Shown here: in pieces, positions 17,538 to 25,593 of the stretch
How the letters are laid out: each line of letters starts with the position of its first letter
Position numbering within the stretch: the first letter of the stretch is position 1
DNA from: Limnothrix sp. FACHB-406
GTDB lineage: Bacteria; Cyanobacteriota; Cyanobacteriia; CACIAM-69d
NCBI RefSeq assembly: GCF_014698235.1
Contig: NZ_JACJSP010000003.1
Location: forward strand, 350,774-414,773
Direction of reading: 5' to 3'
Length of the DNA stretch: 64,000 nt
Notes under the pieces: generated by a model
What the model saw: the letters and a program-made list of their open reading frames with translations, nothing else
Database searches by the model: none
What the model was told of the DNA's origin: nothing
Position numbers and translations under genes: made by a program

Positions 17538-18626
17538 CGCCTCGTTCAACACCGCGATCAGGGCCTCACCCATGGCCGTGCAACCCACCAGGGTTTTGCC
17601 TTCGGACATGATGTCACCCGTGCGGAAACCCCGATCGAGCACTTCATTCACAGCTTTTTCAATCCGGTCAGCGCCCTCCGGAAGATCCAACCCGTAGCGC
17701 AACATCATCGCCGCGCTCAACACATGGGCCAACGGATTCGCCTTATCTTGGCCCGCAATGTCCGGCGCGGAACCATGCACCGGCTCAAACACACCCGGCG
17801 TACCCGGTTCGCCCAAGCTGGCCGAGGGCAACATGCCGATACTGCCGGTCAACATCGCCGCCGCATCCGAAAGAATGTCGCCAAACAGGTTGCCCGTGAC
17901 GATCGTATCGAACTGTTTCGGGGCGCGAACTAACTGCATCGCCGCATTGTCCACATAGAGATGAGACAACTCCACATCGGGATAGTCCGCAGCCACGGCC
18001 GTCACCCGATCGCGCCACAGTTGCGACACTTCCAACACGTTCGACTTATCCACCGAGCAAAGCTTGCTGCCCCGACGCTTGGCGGTTTCAAAGGCCACGC
18101 GGGCGATTCGATCGACCTCGCTTTCGGAGTAAACCATCGTGTTGACACCGCGCTTTTCGCCGTTTTCGCCCTCAAAGATGCCGCGCGGTTGCCCAAAGTA
18201 AATGCCGCCGGTCAGCTCGCGCACCACCATGATGTCCGTACCTTCGACGACTTCCCGCTTCAGGGTCGAGGCATCCACCAACTGGGGCAAAATCGTTGCC
18301 GGCCGCAGATTGGCAAACAGACCCAAACCGGCCCGCAGCCCCAGCAGGCCGCGCTCGGGCCGTTGGGCATTGGGCAGGCTGTCCCACTTGTAGCCGCCGA
18401 TCGCCGCCAACAACACCGAGTCACTGTTACGGCAAATTTCCAGGGTGCTGGCGGGCAAGGGTTCGCCGGTTTGGTCGATCGCGCAGCCCCCGATCGGCGC
18501 TTCGGTGAATTCAAAGGTCACCCCAATCTTTTGGGCGACGGTTTCGAGCACCTGAACAGCAACGCGGGTAATTTCGGGGCCAATGCCATCACCGGGCAGC
18601 AGCGCAATGCGATAGGTCTGGGTCAC
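17535..18626 (-). CDS. leuB: 3-isopropylmalate dehydrogenase
   Basis: Third step of leucine synthesis: oxidative decarboxylation of 3-isopropylmalate with NAD. Visible: [15 protein letters not shown] at the N-terminus, RLRAGL-like block [16 protein letters not shown] for substrate, [61 protein letters not shown] and [13 protein letters not shown]. 363 aa with a GTG start at 18626; full length. A lone gene with no leuC/leuD nearby, usual for cyanobacteria. The gene end merges into a 26-nt tandem repeat. Confidence 0.97.
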   Translation of the reverse strand: MTQTYRIALLPGDGIGPEITRVAVQVLETVAQKIGVTFEFTEAPIGGCAIDQTGEPLPASTLEICRNSDSVLLAAIGGYKWDSLPNAQRPERGLLGLRAGLGLFANLRPATILPQLVDASTLKREVVEGTDIMVVRELTGGIYFGQPRGIFEGENGEKRGVNTMVYSESEVDRIARVAFETAKRRGSKLCSVDKSNVLEVSQLWRDRVTAVAADYPDVELSHLYVDNAAMQLVRAPKQFDTIVTGNLFGDILSDAAAMLTGSIGMLPSASLGEPGTPGVFEPVHGSAPDIAGQDKANPLAHVLSAAMMLRYGLDLPEGADRIEKAVNEVLDRGFRTGDIMSEGKTLVGCTAMGEALIAVLNEA

Positions 18627-18768
18627 GGGTCGGTCAAATGTCGGGAGGGTTGAACGGATTTCATCATAGGACGGGAGGCGGCCCTTTCCATGGGAGATTT
18701 TCCCGATGACTTAGGGCATAGTCGTGAAGACAAATGATTGATGGTTATCCAGATAAAAGGTCTAAACC

Positions 18769-19785
18769 ATGAGTTCCAAAGTTGATATCACAGCCCAAAA
18801 TTTTCAGACCGAGGTGGTGAGCAAATCCAGCGAGAAGCCGGTGGTTCTGTACTTTTCCTCGCCCACTTGCAGCGCCTGCCAACAGCTCAGCCCGGTTCTA
18901 GAAGAGATCGTTAAAAACTACGACGTGGTTTTGGCCAAGGTGAACACCCAACAGGAGGTGGGATTGGTGCAACAGGCGGGGGTGCGATCGACCCCCGATG
19001 TGCGCTTGGTGCAAAGCGGCCGCGCAACGGATCAGTTTGTGGGTGCAGTGTCCGGCAACGAGGTACGCAGCTTCCTCACCCGCAACAGCGTGAACTTGTT
19101 GGCGGGGCCCAAATTTCTGGACTTGACCAACGACAGCGATAACCGCGTTATCCCCGTCAACAGTCTCAGTGAATATCCCAGCGGGGTGCGGGCCTTGGGG
19201 GGCAATGACACCGTGACTGGTTCCAGTGATGTGGATGTGCTGTTTGGCAATGCGGGCAATGATCTGTTGTTGGGCAACGATGCCAACGATGTGCTCAATG
19301 GCGGTGCTGATAATGATGTGCTGGATGGCGGCTTGGGCAATGATCTGCTGAGCGGCAACCGGGGCAACGATTCCCTGGTGGGCGGCGATGGCAATGACAT
19401 CCTGCGGGGTGGTCGGGAGAACGACACGCTCTTGGGTGGTGATGGGGATGATGTGTTGTCCGGCGACTTTGGCACGGATGTGCTGACGGGGGGTGCGGGC
19501 CGAGATTTGTTTGTGCTGCGAGCTGAGGAAGCCGTGGCCGGAGCCGGGGTGCAAACGGTCGATCGAATTACGGATCTCAGCGTGAGCCAAGGAGATGTGG
19601 TGCTGTTGGCGGCAGATTTCGCCATTGCTGATGTGACGGTGACCGCTGGCAATGTGGACAACAGCGGAGCCGCCGATGCCATCATCAGCCGTACCTCCAC
19701 CGGGGCCCTGTTGGGGGTGGTGCTGGATCAAACGCCGGATGTGGTGCGATCGGCCTTGCAGGTGATTCCGCCCTCTTCTCTCTAA
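18769..19785 (+). CDS. Thioredoxin-domain / RTX-repeat fusion protein (338 aa)
   Basis: Residues ~1-110 form a thioredoxin fold with active site CSAC (Cys34, Cys37) in [16 protein letters not shown] and the cis-Pro region [10 protein letters not shown]. Residues ~143-250 hold about 12 nonapeptide RTX repeats (GGxGNDxLx, for example GGDGNDILR) that bind calcium and fold as a beta-roll. The last ~90 residues end with a hydrophobic tail consistent with a type I secretion signal. No N-terminal signal peptide. RTX proteins leave the cell through ABC transporters of type I; none is encoded nearby. The fusion is unusual and implies a secreted or calcium-controlled thiol-active protein. The start at 18769 is weakly supported by AAAAGG upstream. 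Confidence 0.9.
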   Translation: MSSKVDITAQNFQTEVVSKSSEKPVVLYFSSPTCSACQQLSPVLEEIVKNYDVVLAKVNTQQEVGLVQQAGVRSTPDVRLVQSGRATDQFVGAVSGNEVRSFLTRNSVNLLAGPKFLDLTNDSDNRVIPVNSLSEYPSGVRALGGNDTVTGSSDVDVLFGNAGNDLLLGNDANDVLNGGADNDVLDGGLGNDLLSGNRGNDSLVGGDGNDILRGGRENDTLLGGDGDDVLSGDFGTDVLTGGAGRDLFVLRAEEAVAGAGVQTVDRITDLSVSQGDVVLLAADFAIADVTVTAGNVDNSGAADAIISRTSTGALLGVVLDQTPDVVRSALQVIPPSSL

Positions 19786-19806
19786 ACCGGCCCCGTTCGG
19801 GGGCTG

Positions 19807-19845
19807 GGGGCTGCTAGGCGATCGCCCTGGCAGCCCCTTTTGTTT
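19807..19845 (+). terminator. Rho-independent terminator after thioredoxin-RTX gene
   Basis: GGGGCTGC (19807-19814) pairs with GCAGCCCC (19830-19837), loop 15 nt, followed by TTTTGTTT. It lies 21 nt past the stop codon, so the gene is a single unit. Confidence 0.88.
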
Positions 19846-20118
19846 GAGTTGGTCTGGATATCAGGCTGCCCCGGTTCCAAGGGAGGTTCCTAGAGCGGAG
19901 ATGGTTAAAAACCAGTTACAAAACTGGACGCTGAATCGCCGCCACCGCCAACGAGAGGATCAGCCTTTCAGCGATCGGGCGATCGGCCAGCCTCCGTAGT
20001 TTCACGGCTGCCCCTCTCCGGATTTGCAACGCCCACGACAGTAAGAGTCATCAGGAGCGCGACGCAATCCAATCGCGACCCTGGCTGACCTTCACGACTC
20101 GCATCAGGGGCTTGAATC

Positions 20119-20331
20119 ATGACCGCGCTTCAAACTTGCACCCGCATTGGCCAAAGCTTGACCCTCGTGGGCGTAATTCTGGGTTCGGCCGCCGTGATGC
20201 AACCGATCGATGGCCATTCGATCGATGCCGCGCTGGTGGCGGCCGTTGCGCCCCAAAGCGCCTCAGCCGCCCAGCCCACGCCTCCCGACAACGGTGGCCC
20301 CAGCCGCACCCAAGGCACGGGCACTCGCTAA
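20119..20331 (+). CDS. Small secreted peptide precursor (70 aa)
   Basis: ATG at 20119 with AGGGG eight bases upstream. Residues ~8-50 look like a signal sequence: Arg9, then hydrophobic SLTLVGVILGSAAVM, ending in an Ala-rich ASAA cleavage site. The mature part would be only about 20 residues: Pro-rich, then DNGGPSRTQGTGTR. That ending resembles the start of the mature part of DUF928-type cyanobacterial exported proteins (from memory), yet the rest of such a protein is absent. It may be a truncated copy or a genuine short peptide. A GC hairpin follows the stop (20341-20365). Confidence 0.55.
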   Translation: MTALQTCTRIGQSLTLVGVILGSAAVMQPIDGHSIDAALVAAVAPQSASAAQPTPPDNGGPSRTQGTGTR

Positions 20332-20340
20332 TTCTTGAGG

Positions 20341-20365
20341 GCAGGGGGTTCGGTTAGGGCCCTGC
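20341..20365 (+). terminator. Weak hairpin after small peptide gene
   Basis: GCAGGG (20341-20346) pairs with CCCTGC (20360-20365). No U-run follows, so ending of transcription here is uncertain. Confidence 0.35.
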
Positions 20366-20421
20366 GTTAATGATTAAAATTTCAGTCTGAGCAAATTAAT
20401 CAAAACTGGGACTGAAATCCA

Positions 20422-20979
20422 ATGGCTATTAAGCTTTATGGCGGTGCGCGCAGCCGGGCCTCGATCGTGCAGTGGTACCTCGAAGAGTTGGGCCTAGACT
20501 ACGAGTTCATTTTGCTGGACATGCAGGCCGGCGAACACCGCCAACCACCGCTGACGGAGATTAACCCCTTTGGCAAAGTGCCAGCCATTGAAGATGACGA
20601 CTTCAAATTGTGGGAATCCGGTGCGATTTTGCTCTACTTGGATGCGAAGTACGGCCCCGAAAAATCCACGGAGCAGCGAGCAGTGGATCAACAATGGACG
20701 CTGTTTGCCAATTCCACCGTTGCCACCGGAATTTTTGTGGAAGCCAACCGCGATCGGGAAGCTCCGCGCTTGCTGGGCGGCATCAACGAGCTGTTGAGCC
20801 AGTCGTCCTATATCACGGGTGAAACTTTCGGGGTGGCCGATGTGGCCCTGGGGTCAATTTTGGCCTACATCCCCATGATGCTGAAGATGGATCTGTCGCC
20901 CTATCCAGCGCTGGGCGCTTACCTGAAACGACTGAGTGAGCGGCCGGCCTTCCACAAGGCGATCGGCTCGCGAGCTTAG
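20422..20979 (+). CDS. Glutathione S-transferase family protein
   Basis: 185 aa with an N-terminal thioredoxin-like GST domain: IKLYGGARSRASIVQWYLEELG, INPFGKVPAIEDDDFKLWESGAILLYL (cis-Pro in KVPAI, then the ES pair that binds the gamma-glutamyl group). The C-terminal helical domain ends with ALGAYLKRLSERPAFHKAI. Expected to conjugate or reduce with glutathione in the cytoplasm; the substrate is unknown. Slightly short for the family. ATG at 20422 with a weak ribosome site; a lone gene. Confidence 0.93.
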   Translation: MAIKLYGGARSRASIVQWYLEELGLDYEFILLDMQAGEHRQPPLTEINPFGKVPAIEDDDFKLWESGAILLYLDAKYGPEKSTEQRAVDQQWTLFANSTVATGIFVEANRDREAPRLLGGINELLSQSSYITGETFGVADVALGSILAYIPMMLKMDLSPYPALGAYLKRLSERPAFHKAIGSRA

Positions 20980-21183
20980 ACAGCACGGCCAGCCCAGGGA
21001 TAGGGATCAACCTCAAGATCTCAACAAAAAATCCCAACAAATACGCAAAGGAAAGTGGGGGTCGATCGGGCGATCAACCCCCATGCTTTGTGCTCAATTC
21101 GTCATCAACCTGAACGGATTAGTTCGCTCACGCCCCGATCGCCCGCTGGTGGGTGGCAACGGGAATCGCAAGCATCACAGGAA

Positions 21184-22389
21184 CTACTTGCCTTCCACAA
21201 ACGCCTGGCAGCAACAGAAGGGTTGCGCGGCCGGCGCAGGCGTTGGCGTAGGGGTTGGCGCAGGGGTGGGAATCACCGTCTTGCTGCCGCAGATTACCTT
21301 TTGCAGCAGCCCCGTGAAACCGCTCAGGGCATCTTGCGAAGTGAAACCCTGCCCGCCGGTTTCCTTAGCCACACGGGCATATTCACCCTCGATTTCTTTT
21401 TTCACACTGGCCTTCACACCGGAAGTCCCCAAATAGGTGTGGACTTTCACCTTGGTTTGCTTGGCCGTGGCGATCGCCCGGTTGGCGGCTTCGATGTCTG
21501 CCTGATCCTGCTTGGCGTTCTCGTTGCCCCCTTCCAAGGACTCATCGCCCAGGAAGAAGACGGCCCGCGATGCGGCCGATCGCCAGTCAAAATTCAGGGA
21601 CACATCTTCGATCGCCCTTGCGCCGTCCTCTTGGGCCCCGCCGCCGGCCACCGTGCCCACCTTGCGGCCCTTCAGCGCCGATTCCGACACCTTGGCCGTT
21701 TCCGTCAGGTAATTGCGCACGGTGCGATCGAACCGCGTTCCCTTAAACACCCCCTCAATTCCCAAATAGGTCACCCGCAAATCAGAAGGGCAACTGGTTT
21801 TGGCCGCCTCGATCGCCGCGCCTACCGCCTCACTCAGGGCCGTCGCCTCATCCTTCATCGACACGCTGGAATCGATCACCACCACCAGATCCACCTTGGG
21901 AATTGTCAAGACCTCCGTGGGCGAGGGCGTTGACACGGGGGCCGGTGCGGGAACCGGCGTGGCGGAGCCGCCCTGGCCGGTCATGGTGGCCGGAGCCAAG
22001 GTGGGCCATTGCAGCCGCTTTTGGGTTGAAACATCCCCATTGCCCCGGTGACCGGAAATGGGGCCCAGGCGGTTCGGTTGGGCTTGGCCAGCGGTCATGC
22101 CGTGGCTGTTGTAGGGATGGTTCCAGAGGTTGAAATCAAACCGATAGTGGGCCCCCTGCCAACCATTCGTCCAGTTGAAATTAATCAGTGCGCTGATATC
22201 CAGCGTGCCCGTCACCGGGTCGCTATACCAAAACGACAGCATCTTATTCGCCGTTCCGCCGGCCGACGTGCCGAAGTTGTATTGAATATCAACCCCGTCC
22301 GGCGGCCCTTCATAGGCAAAACAGCCCCGGCCATAAACCGAACCATCCGGATTCAAGGTGTGAAAAACAAAACTCGTGACCTGAGGCAT
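21184..22389 (-). CDS. vWA-domain protein with Cys-rich tail, paralog 1 (401 aa)
   Basis: Architecture: module B (residues ~4-130, VFHTLNPDGSVYGRGCF...RLQWPTLAP), a Pro/Ala-rich linker, a von Willebrand A domain (~165-365) with metal-site motif DSSVS (173-177) and the later Asp in FFLGDES (282), a second PTPAP linker, and the tail PFCCCQAFVEGK. No signal peptide, so probably cytoplasmic. The vWA core also carries GTVAGGGAQEDGARAIED, shared with the neighbour. 71 nt downstream of its paralog, same strand, likely one operon. vWA domains bind protein partners through a metal; the partner and function are unknown. Confidence 0.88.
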   Translation of the reverse strand: MPQVTSFVFHTLNPDGSVYGRGCFAYEGPPDGVDIQYNFGTSAGGTANKMLSFWYSDPVTGTLDISALINFNWTNGWQGAHYRFDFNLWNHPYNSHGMTAGQAQPNRLGPISGHRGNGDVSTQKRLQWPTLAPATMTGQGGSATPVPAPAPVSTPSPTEVLTIPKVDLVVVIDSSVSMKDEATALSEAVGAAIEAAKTSCPSDLRVTYLGIEGVFKGTRFDRTVRNYLTETAKVSESALKGRKVGTVAGGGAQEDGARAIEDVSLNFDWRSAASRAVFFLGDESLEGGNENAKQDQADIEAANRAIATAKQTKVKVHTYLGTSGVKASVKKEIEGEYARVAKETGGQGFTSQDALSGFTGLLQKVICGSKTVIPTPAPTPTPTPAPAAQPFCCCQAFVEGK

Positions 22390-22460
22390 AGCAGCAAATT
22401 CCTGTGAGGTTTGGGCTTGGTGATCGTGAAACGTTGGGCAGGCCGCTGACTGGTGAACCC

Positions 22461-23867
22461 CTAGGATTCAACGTAGGCCTGGCAGCAACAGAAGGGATGT
22501 TCAATGCGGCGCGGTGCGGGCTTGCTGCCGCAAATCACGTCTTGCAACAGGGCTTGGAAGCCCCGCAGCGCATCCTGGGAGGTGAAGGATTGACCGCCCG
22601 TTTCCCGAGCCACCCTGGCGTATTCCCCTTCAATTTCCCGGCGCACTTTGTCTTTCACCGAGGAAGTTCCAAGATAGGTATGCACCCGCACGCCAGCTTC
22701 CTTGGCCACCGCGATCGCGAGGTTAGCGGCTTCGATGTCTCCTTGATCTTGCTTGGCATCCTGGTTCCCGCCATCCAAGGACTCATCGCCCAGGAAGAAC
22801 AGGGCCCGCCCAGCCCCCGGCCGCCAGTCAAAATGGCGACTCAGATCCTCGATCGCCCTTGCGCCGTCTTCTTGGGCCCCACCGCCGGCCACCGTGCCGC
22901 GTTGGCGACCCCGTAACTCGGCCTCCGCCGCGTTGGCCGTTGTGGTCAGGTATTTGCGAATGGATTGATTAAAACGGGTGTCTCGGAACGTGCCTTCAAT
23001 GCCCAGATAGACCACTCGCAAGTCAGAGGGGCAATGGGCCCGGGCCGCCTCGATCGCGGCGGAAACGGCCGCATCCAGCGCCACCGCTTCGTCCTTCATG
23101 GAAACGCTGGAGTCGATCGCCACCACCAAGTCCACTAGCGGGATCGTCACGCCATCTTCTTCGATGACCTCGATCGTGGGCTGCCCGATCGCCACCCACT
23201 CCAACTTGCGTCCTTGACAGCTTCCGTCTTCCGTCGCCCCCCGGTGCGCAGACACATGACCCAGTTGCTCCGGCGTTGCACCACCGGCCACCAAGCCCCG
23301 ATCAAAGTCTGGCTGGGCCCAGGCATTGAACTGGAACTGTTGCTCGCCTGCCCGATCGCTGAAACTCAAGCTCAACAGAGCGCTGAGATCCAACACACCG
23401 ACGATCGGGTCGCGATACCAAAACGCCGTCAAGGTTTCCGCACTGCCCCGGCGATATTCCGCCGAAGACTCACTGCCATCCCCTAGGGTAAAGCACCCTT
23501 TGCCAAACTCAGTGCCGTCGTTGTTCAGTACCCGAAAGGTGTAGGCCTTTCCTGGGGTGGACGGTGCTGAGGTAGAAGAATCTGCTGTTGTGTTGGTTGT
23601 TTCTGCGGTTGAACTCCAGGGAATCACAACACTGGGCGTGACATCCAGCCAACCACCATCCGTGACCGTGCCCACATCCACCAGCGATTGTGCGTCCAAA
23701 AACTCCATCAACCGCTCACCATCGTCCTCAAACCGATAGTGGCAAATGCCCTGATCAGCAAAAACAACCAGGTCTGAATCTTGACGATAGACGACCTTAA
23801 CGAAATTGGCTCCATCAATTTCCCAGCGGTAGCCAGGCATCGCTTCAACAATCTTTTGATTCTTCAC
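22461..23867 (-). CDS. vWA-domain protein with Cys-rich tail, paralog 2 (468 aa)
   Basis: GTG start at 23867 with GGAGAAG upstream. Architecture: module A (residues ~10-60, VKVVYRQDSDLVVFADQG), a Ser/Thr-rich linker, module B (~108-225, YTFRVLNNDGTEFGKGCF), a vWA domain (~245-440) with DSSVS (252-256) and FFLGDES, and the tail HPFCCCQAYVES. It differs from paralog 1 by the extra N-terminal module A. That module resembles the small protein encoded just upstream (24070-24336). Probably cytoplasmic; function unknown. Confidence 0.88.
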   Translation of the reverse strand: MKNQKIVEAMPGYRWEIDGANFVKVVYRQDSDLVVFADQGICHYRFEDDGERLMEFLDAQSLVDVGTVTDGGWLDVTPSVVIPWSSTAETTNTTADSSTSAPSTPGKAYTFRVLNNDGTEFGKGCFTLGDGSESSAEYRRGSAETLTAFWYRDPIVGVLDLSALLSLSFSDRAGEQQFQFNAWAQPDFDRGLVAGGATPEQLGHVSAHRGATEDGSCQGRKLEWVAIGQPTIEVIEEDGVTIPLVDLVVAIDSSVSMKDEAVALDAAVSAAIEAARAHCPSDLRVVYLGIEGTFRDTRFNQSIRKYLTTTANAAEAELRGRQRGTVAGGGAQEDGARAIEDLSRHFDWRPGAGRALFFLGDESLDGGNQDAKQDQGDIEAANLAIAVAKEAGVRVHTYLGTSSVKDKVRREIEGEYARVARETGGQSFTSQDALRGFQALLQDVICGSKPAPRRIEHPFCCCQAYVES

Positions 23868-24069
23868 AAATCACTTCTCCAAAAAGCACTGCAACCCTAG
23901 GGAAACACCAGGCAACTGATTCGGTCGATCGAGTCGATCGAGCTAATGGGGCTAAGGAGTCTGTTGATGGGTTCTCAATTGGAATCTTGCTTGAGTGGCT
24001 AACCTGCGTTCTTGGGAAATTTAGCCATCACCCTTGAATTAGCCCATTGCTGATCTCGATCGCCTTGAT

Positions 24070-24336
24070 CTACTCCAAACGAATCTGCTTATTGGCTAAT
24101 TCCAAATCAAACGGGTAATCTTCATTTCCCCCCGCAAGGGCCTTTTGGAAAGTTTCCTCATTCGCAAATTCACTGACGCGAAACCACCAATCTTCAAATA
24201 CAATCACCCGCCCATCGGGACATCGGTAGACCAAGACATGGTAGTCGTCGCGAAATTCGTTGCTGAGATCAAGAACCTCACCACCCATTGCTTGAGCAGC
24301 GGTGTCTGCACTGTTCACTTTCCAATCTACTGACAT
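24070..24336 (-). CDS. Small protein related to module A of the vWA neighbour (88 aa)
   Basis: ATG at 24336 with GGAG ten bases upstream. Pattern DYHVLVYRCPDGRVIVFEDWWFRVSE is close to VKVVYRQDSDLVVFADQGICHYRFED near the start of the 468-aa vWA protein, suggesting a stand-alone version of that module. No membrane segment. Lies 202 nt upstream of the vWA pair on the same strand and next to a strongly AT-rich spacer that would carry its promoter. I do not recognise a named family. Confidence 0.72.
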   Translation of the reverse strand: MSVDWKVNSADTAAQAMGGEVLDLSNEFRDDYHVLVYRCPDGRVIVFEDWWFRVSEFANEETFQKALAGGNEDYPFDLELANKQIRLE

Positions 24337-25192
24337 GTTGTACAATCTCCAGCTTAATTGGAGGGTTGATCAGACTTTCCAATTGAACTCTACGAATTGT
24401 GCCTCAAGCTAATTGAAATTTGAGAGAAGTTAATGTTAATTTTTTCATTTTTCTGAACAATTCCGTATAAACACGCAATTAAAAATTGGCAACAATTCTC
24501 TTAAAAATAAATCATTTCATTTTTAAACATTTGCAATACAATTTTTTACAGAAAATTTCAATTAATTCCAATTGTCAATCAAATTAATTTTTCTTTTTGT
24601 TGTAATTTTCATTATTCAATCCGAGCCGAAAATCAAGAATATTTTCTTGTGAATTTCAATTTGATTTGTTTTTATTTGATGCTTAAATGCGAATGATTCA
24701 ATTGTTGAAACTCATAAAACTCCCAGAAATCTCAAGAGTCAATATTTTTTCTTTGTTTTAAGTCATTTTTGATAATTGTATTTTATTTTACATTGACATT
24801 TCTGAAGAGAAAATGATGCTTGAGGTCAGAATTTTGGACTGAAAGGCCTTTAATAAAGACTAACTTTGCCTGTTGCTGGAAGCGATCCGCGATCGACTCC
24901 CGTTGACGATCGAAAGTGATCCGCCATTTTTAGGTTGGCTGGCGTTCGATCGTCTGAATTTTGAGGATGATTTGTGGTGGCTTTGGGCTGTCGCTGCCCA
25001 GCCAAAGACGAGGATCAGGGCGATCGGGGGTTTAAGTCAGGGTTGGCAATTTTTTTGACCTGTCTGCCGGGCGCTGGTGTGATCAATGATGCAGCCGGAC
25101 TGAGAGAGCGATCGATCCGGTTGGAGGGCGTACCGAGGTACGCCCCTGCGGACATGCCACGACTTTGGGTTGGGAAGATCAGCGCTCGCGGT
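24337..25192. other. AT-rich spacer and palindromic element, no gene seen
   Basis: From about 24380 to 24860 the sequence is almost entirely A and T, unlike the GC-rich surroundings, and lacks the GCGATCGC-type words. It has many TTGA/TAAT-like words but no single convincing promoter and no DnaA-box cluster. A GGGCGTACCGAGGTACGCCC palindrome follows at 25126-25145, a relative of the element at 17378-17440. Short frames at 24873-25058 are not supported. Confidence 0.6.
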
Positions 25193-25450
25193 CTAGGTTG
25201 TGGGTGGCTGGTTTTGGCGGCGTTGGCTCTGTTTGGGGTTGCGCCACTGACGGGCTTGGCGCAGCAGCAACAACGACCACCGCAGGCTCTTTTCGAGCCG
25301 GCCCACGATGACGCAAACCGTCAGCAGGGCGATCAGCCAGCTTGGGGCATTTTGGGCGATCGGGAGGGACAAGATCGGGTCGAGTTGGGCGGGCTGGGCG
25401 ATCGTTTCTTGGGTCGTTTGAATGGTGTTAGTTTGGGGTTGCGAATTCAT
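25193..25450 (-). CDS. Small single-span membrane protein (85 aa)
   Basis: ATG read from 25450 with AAGG about eight bases upstream. Gln/Thr-rich N-terminus, then SWLIALLTVCVIVGRLEKSL as a membrane helix, then a very basic Arg/Gln-rich tail that would stay in the cytoplasm. Divergent from the ATPase gene at 25594 with 143 nt between. No family recognised. Plausible but unproven as a gene. Confidence 0.5.
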   Translation of the reverse strand: MNSQPQTNTIQTTQETIAQPAQLDPILSLPIAQNAPSWLIALLTVCVIVGRLEKSLRWSLLLLRQARQWRNPKQSQRRQNQPPTT

Positions 25451-25593
25451 GGTGAAAACCTTGAATCATTGACTACGCAACCATTCTCAAATTGGTAATC
25501 AGCGCCCAAGTCCCCCACAAGTCCCGTCTTAGTCTGGTTTAGTCCCCTCTTGGTCTACCGACCAGGAACAGCTACAGCTATTGATCGCCCAAC

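Noticed and set aside
17370..17610. Overlapping plus-strand frames with repeated RPMRPPVR units
   Set aside because: They are the 26-nt tandem repeat read in three frames next to the leuB end; the repeat is not a multiple of three, so the same words recur in all frames.
18898..19731. 277-codon minus-strand frame across the thioredoxin-RTX gene
   Set aside because: Shadow of the 27-nt RTX repeats; no ribosome site, no family pattern.
24873..25058. 61-codon frame after the AT-rich island
   Set aside because: TTG start without ribosome site and no family features.
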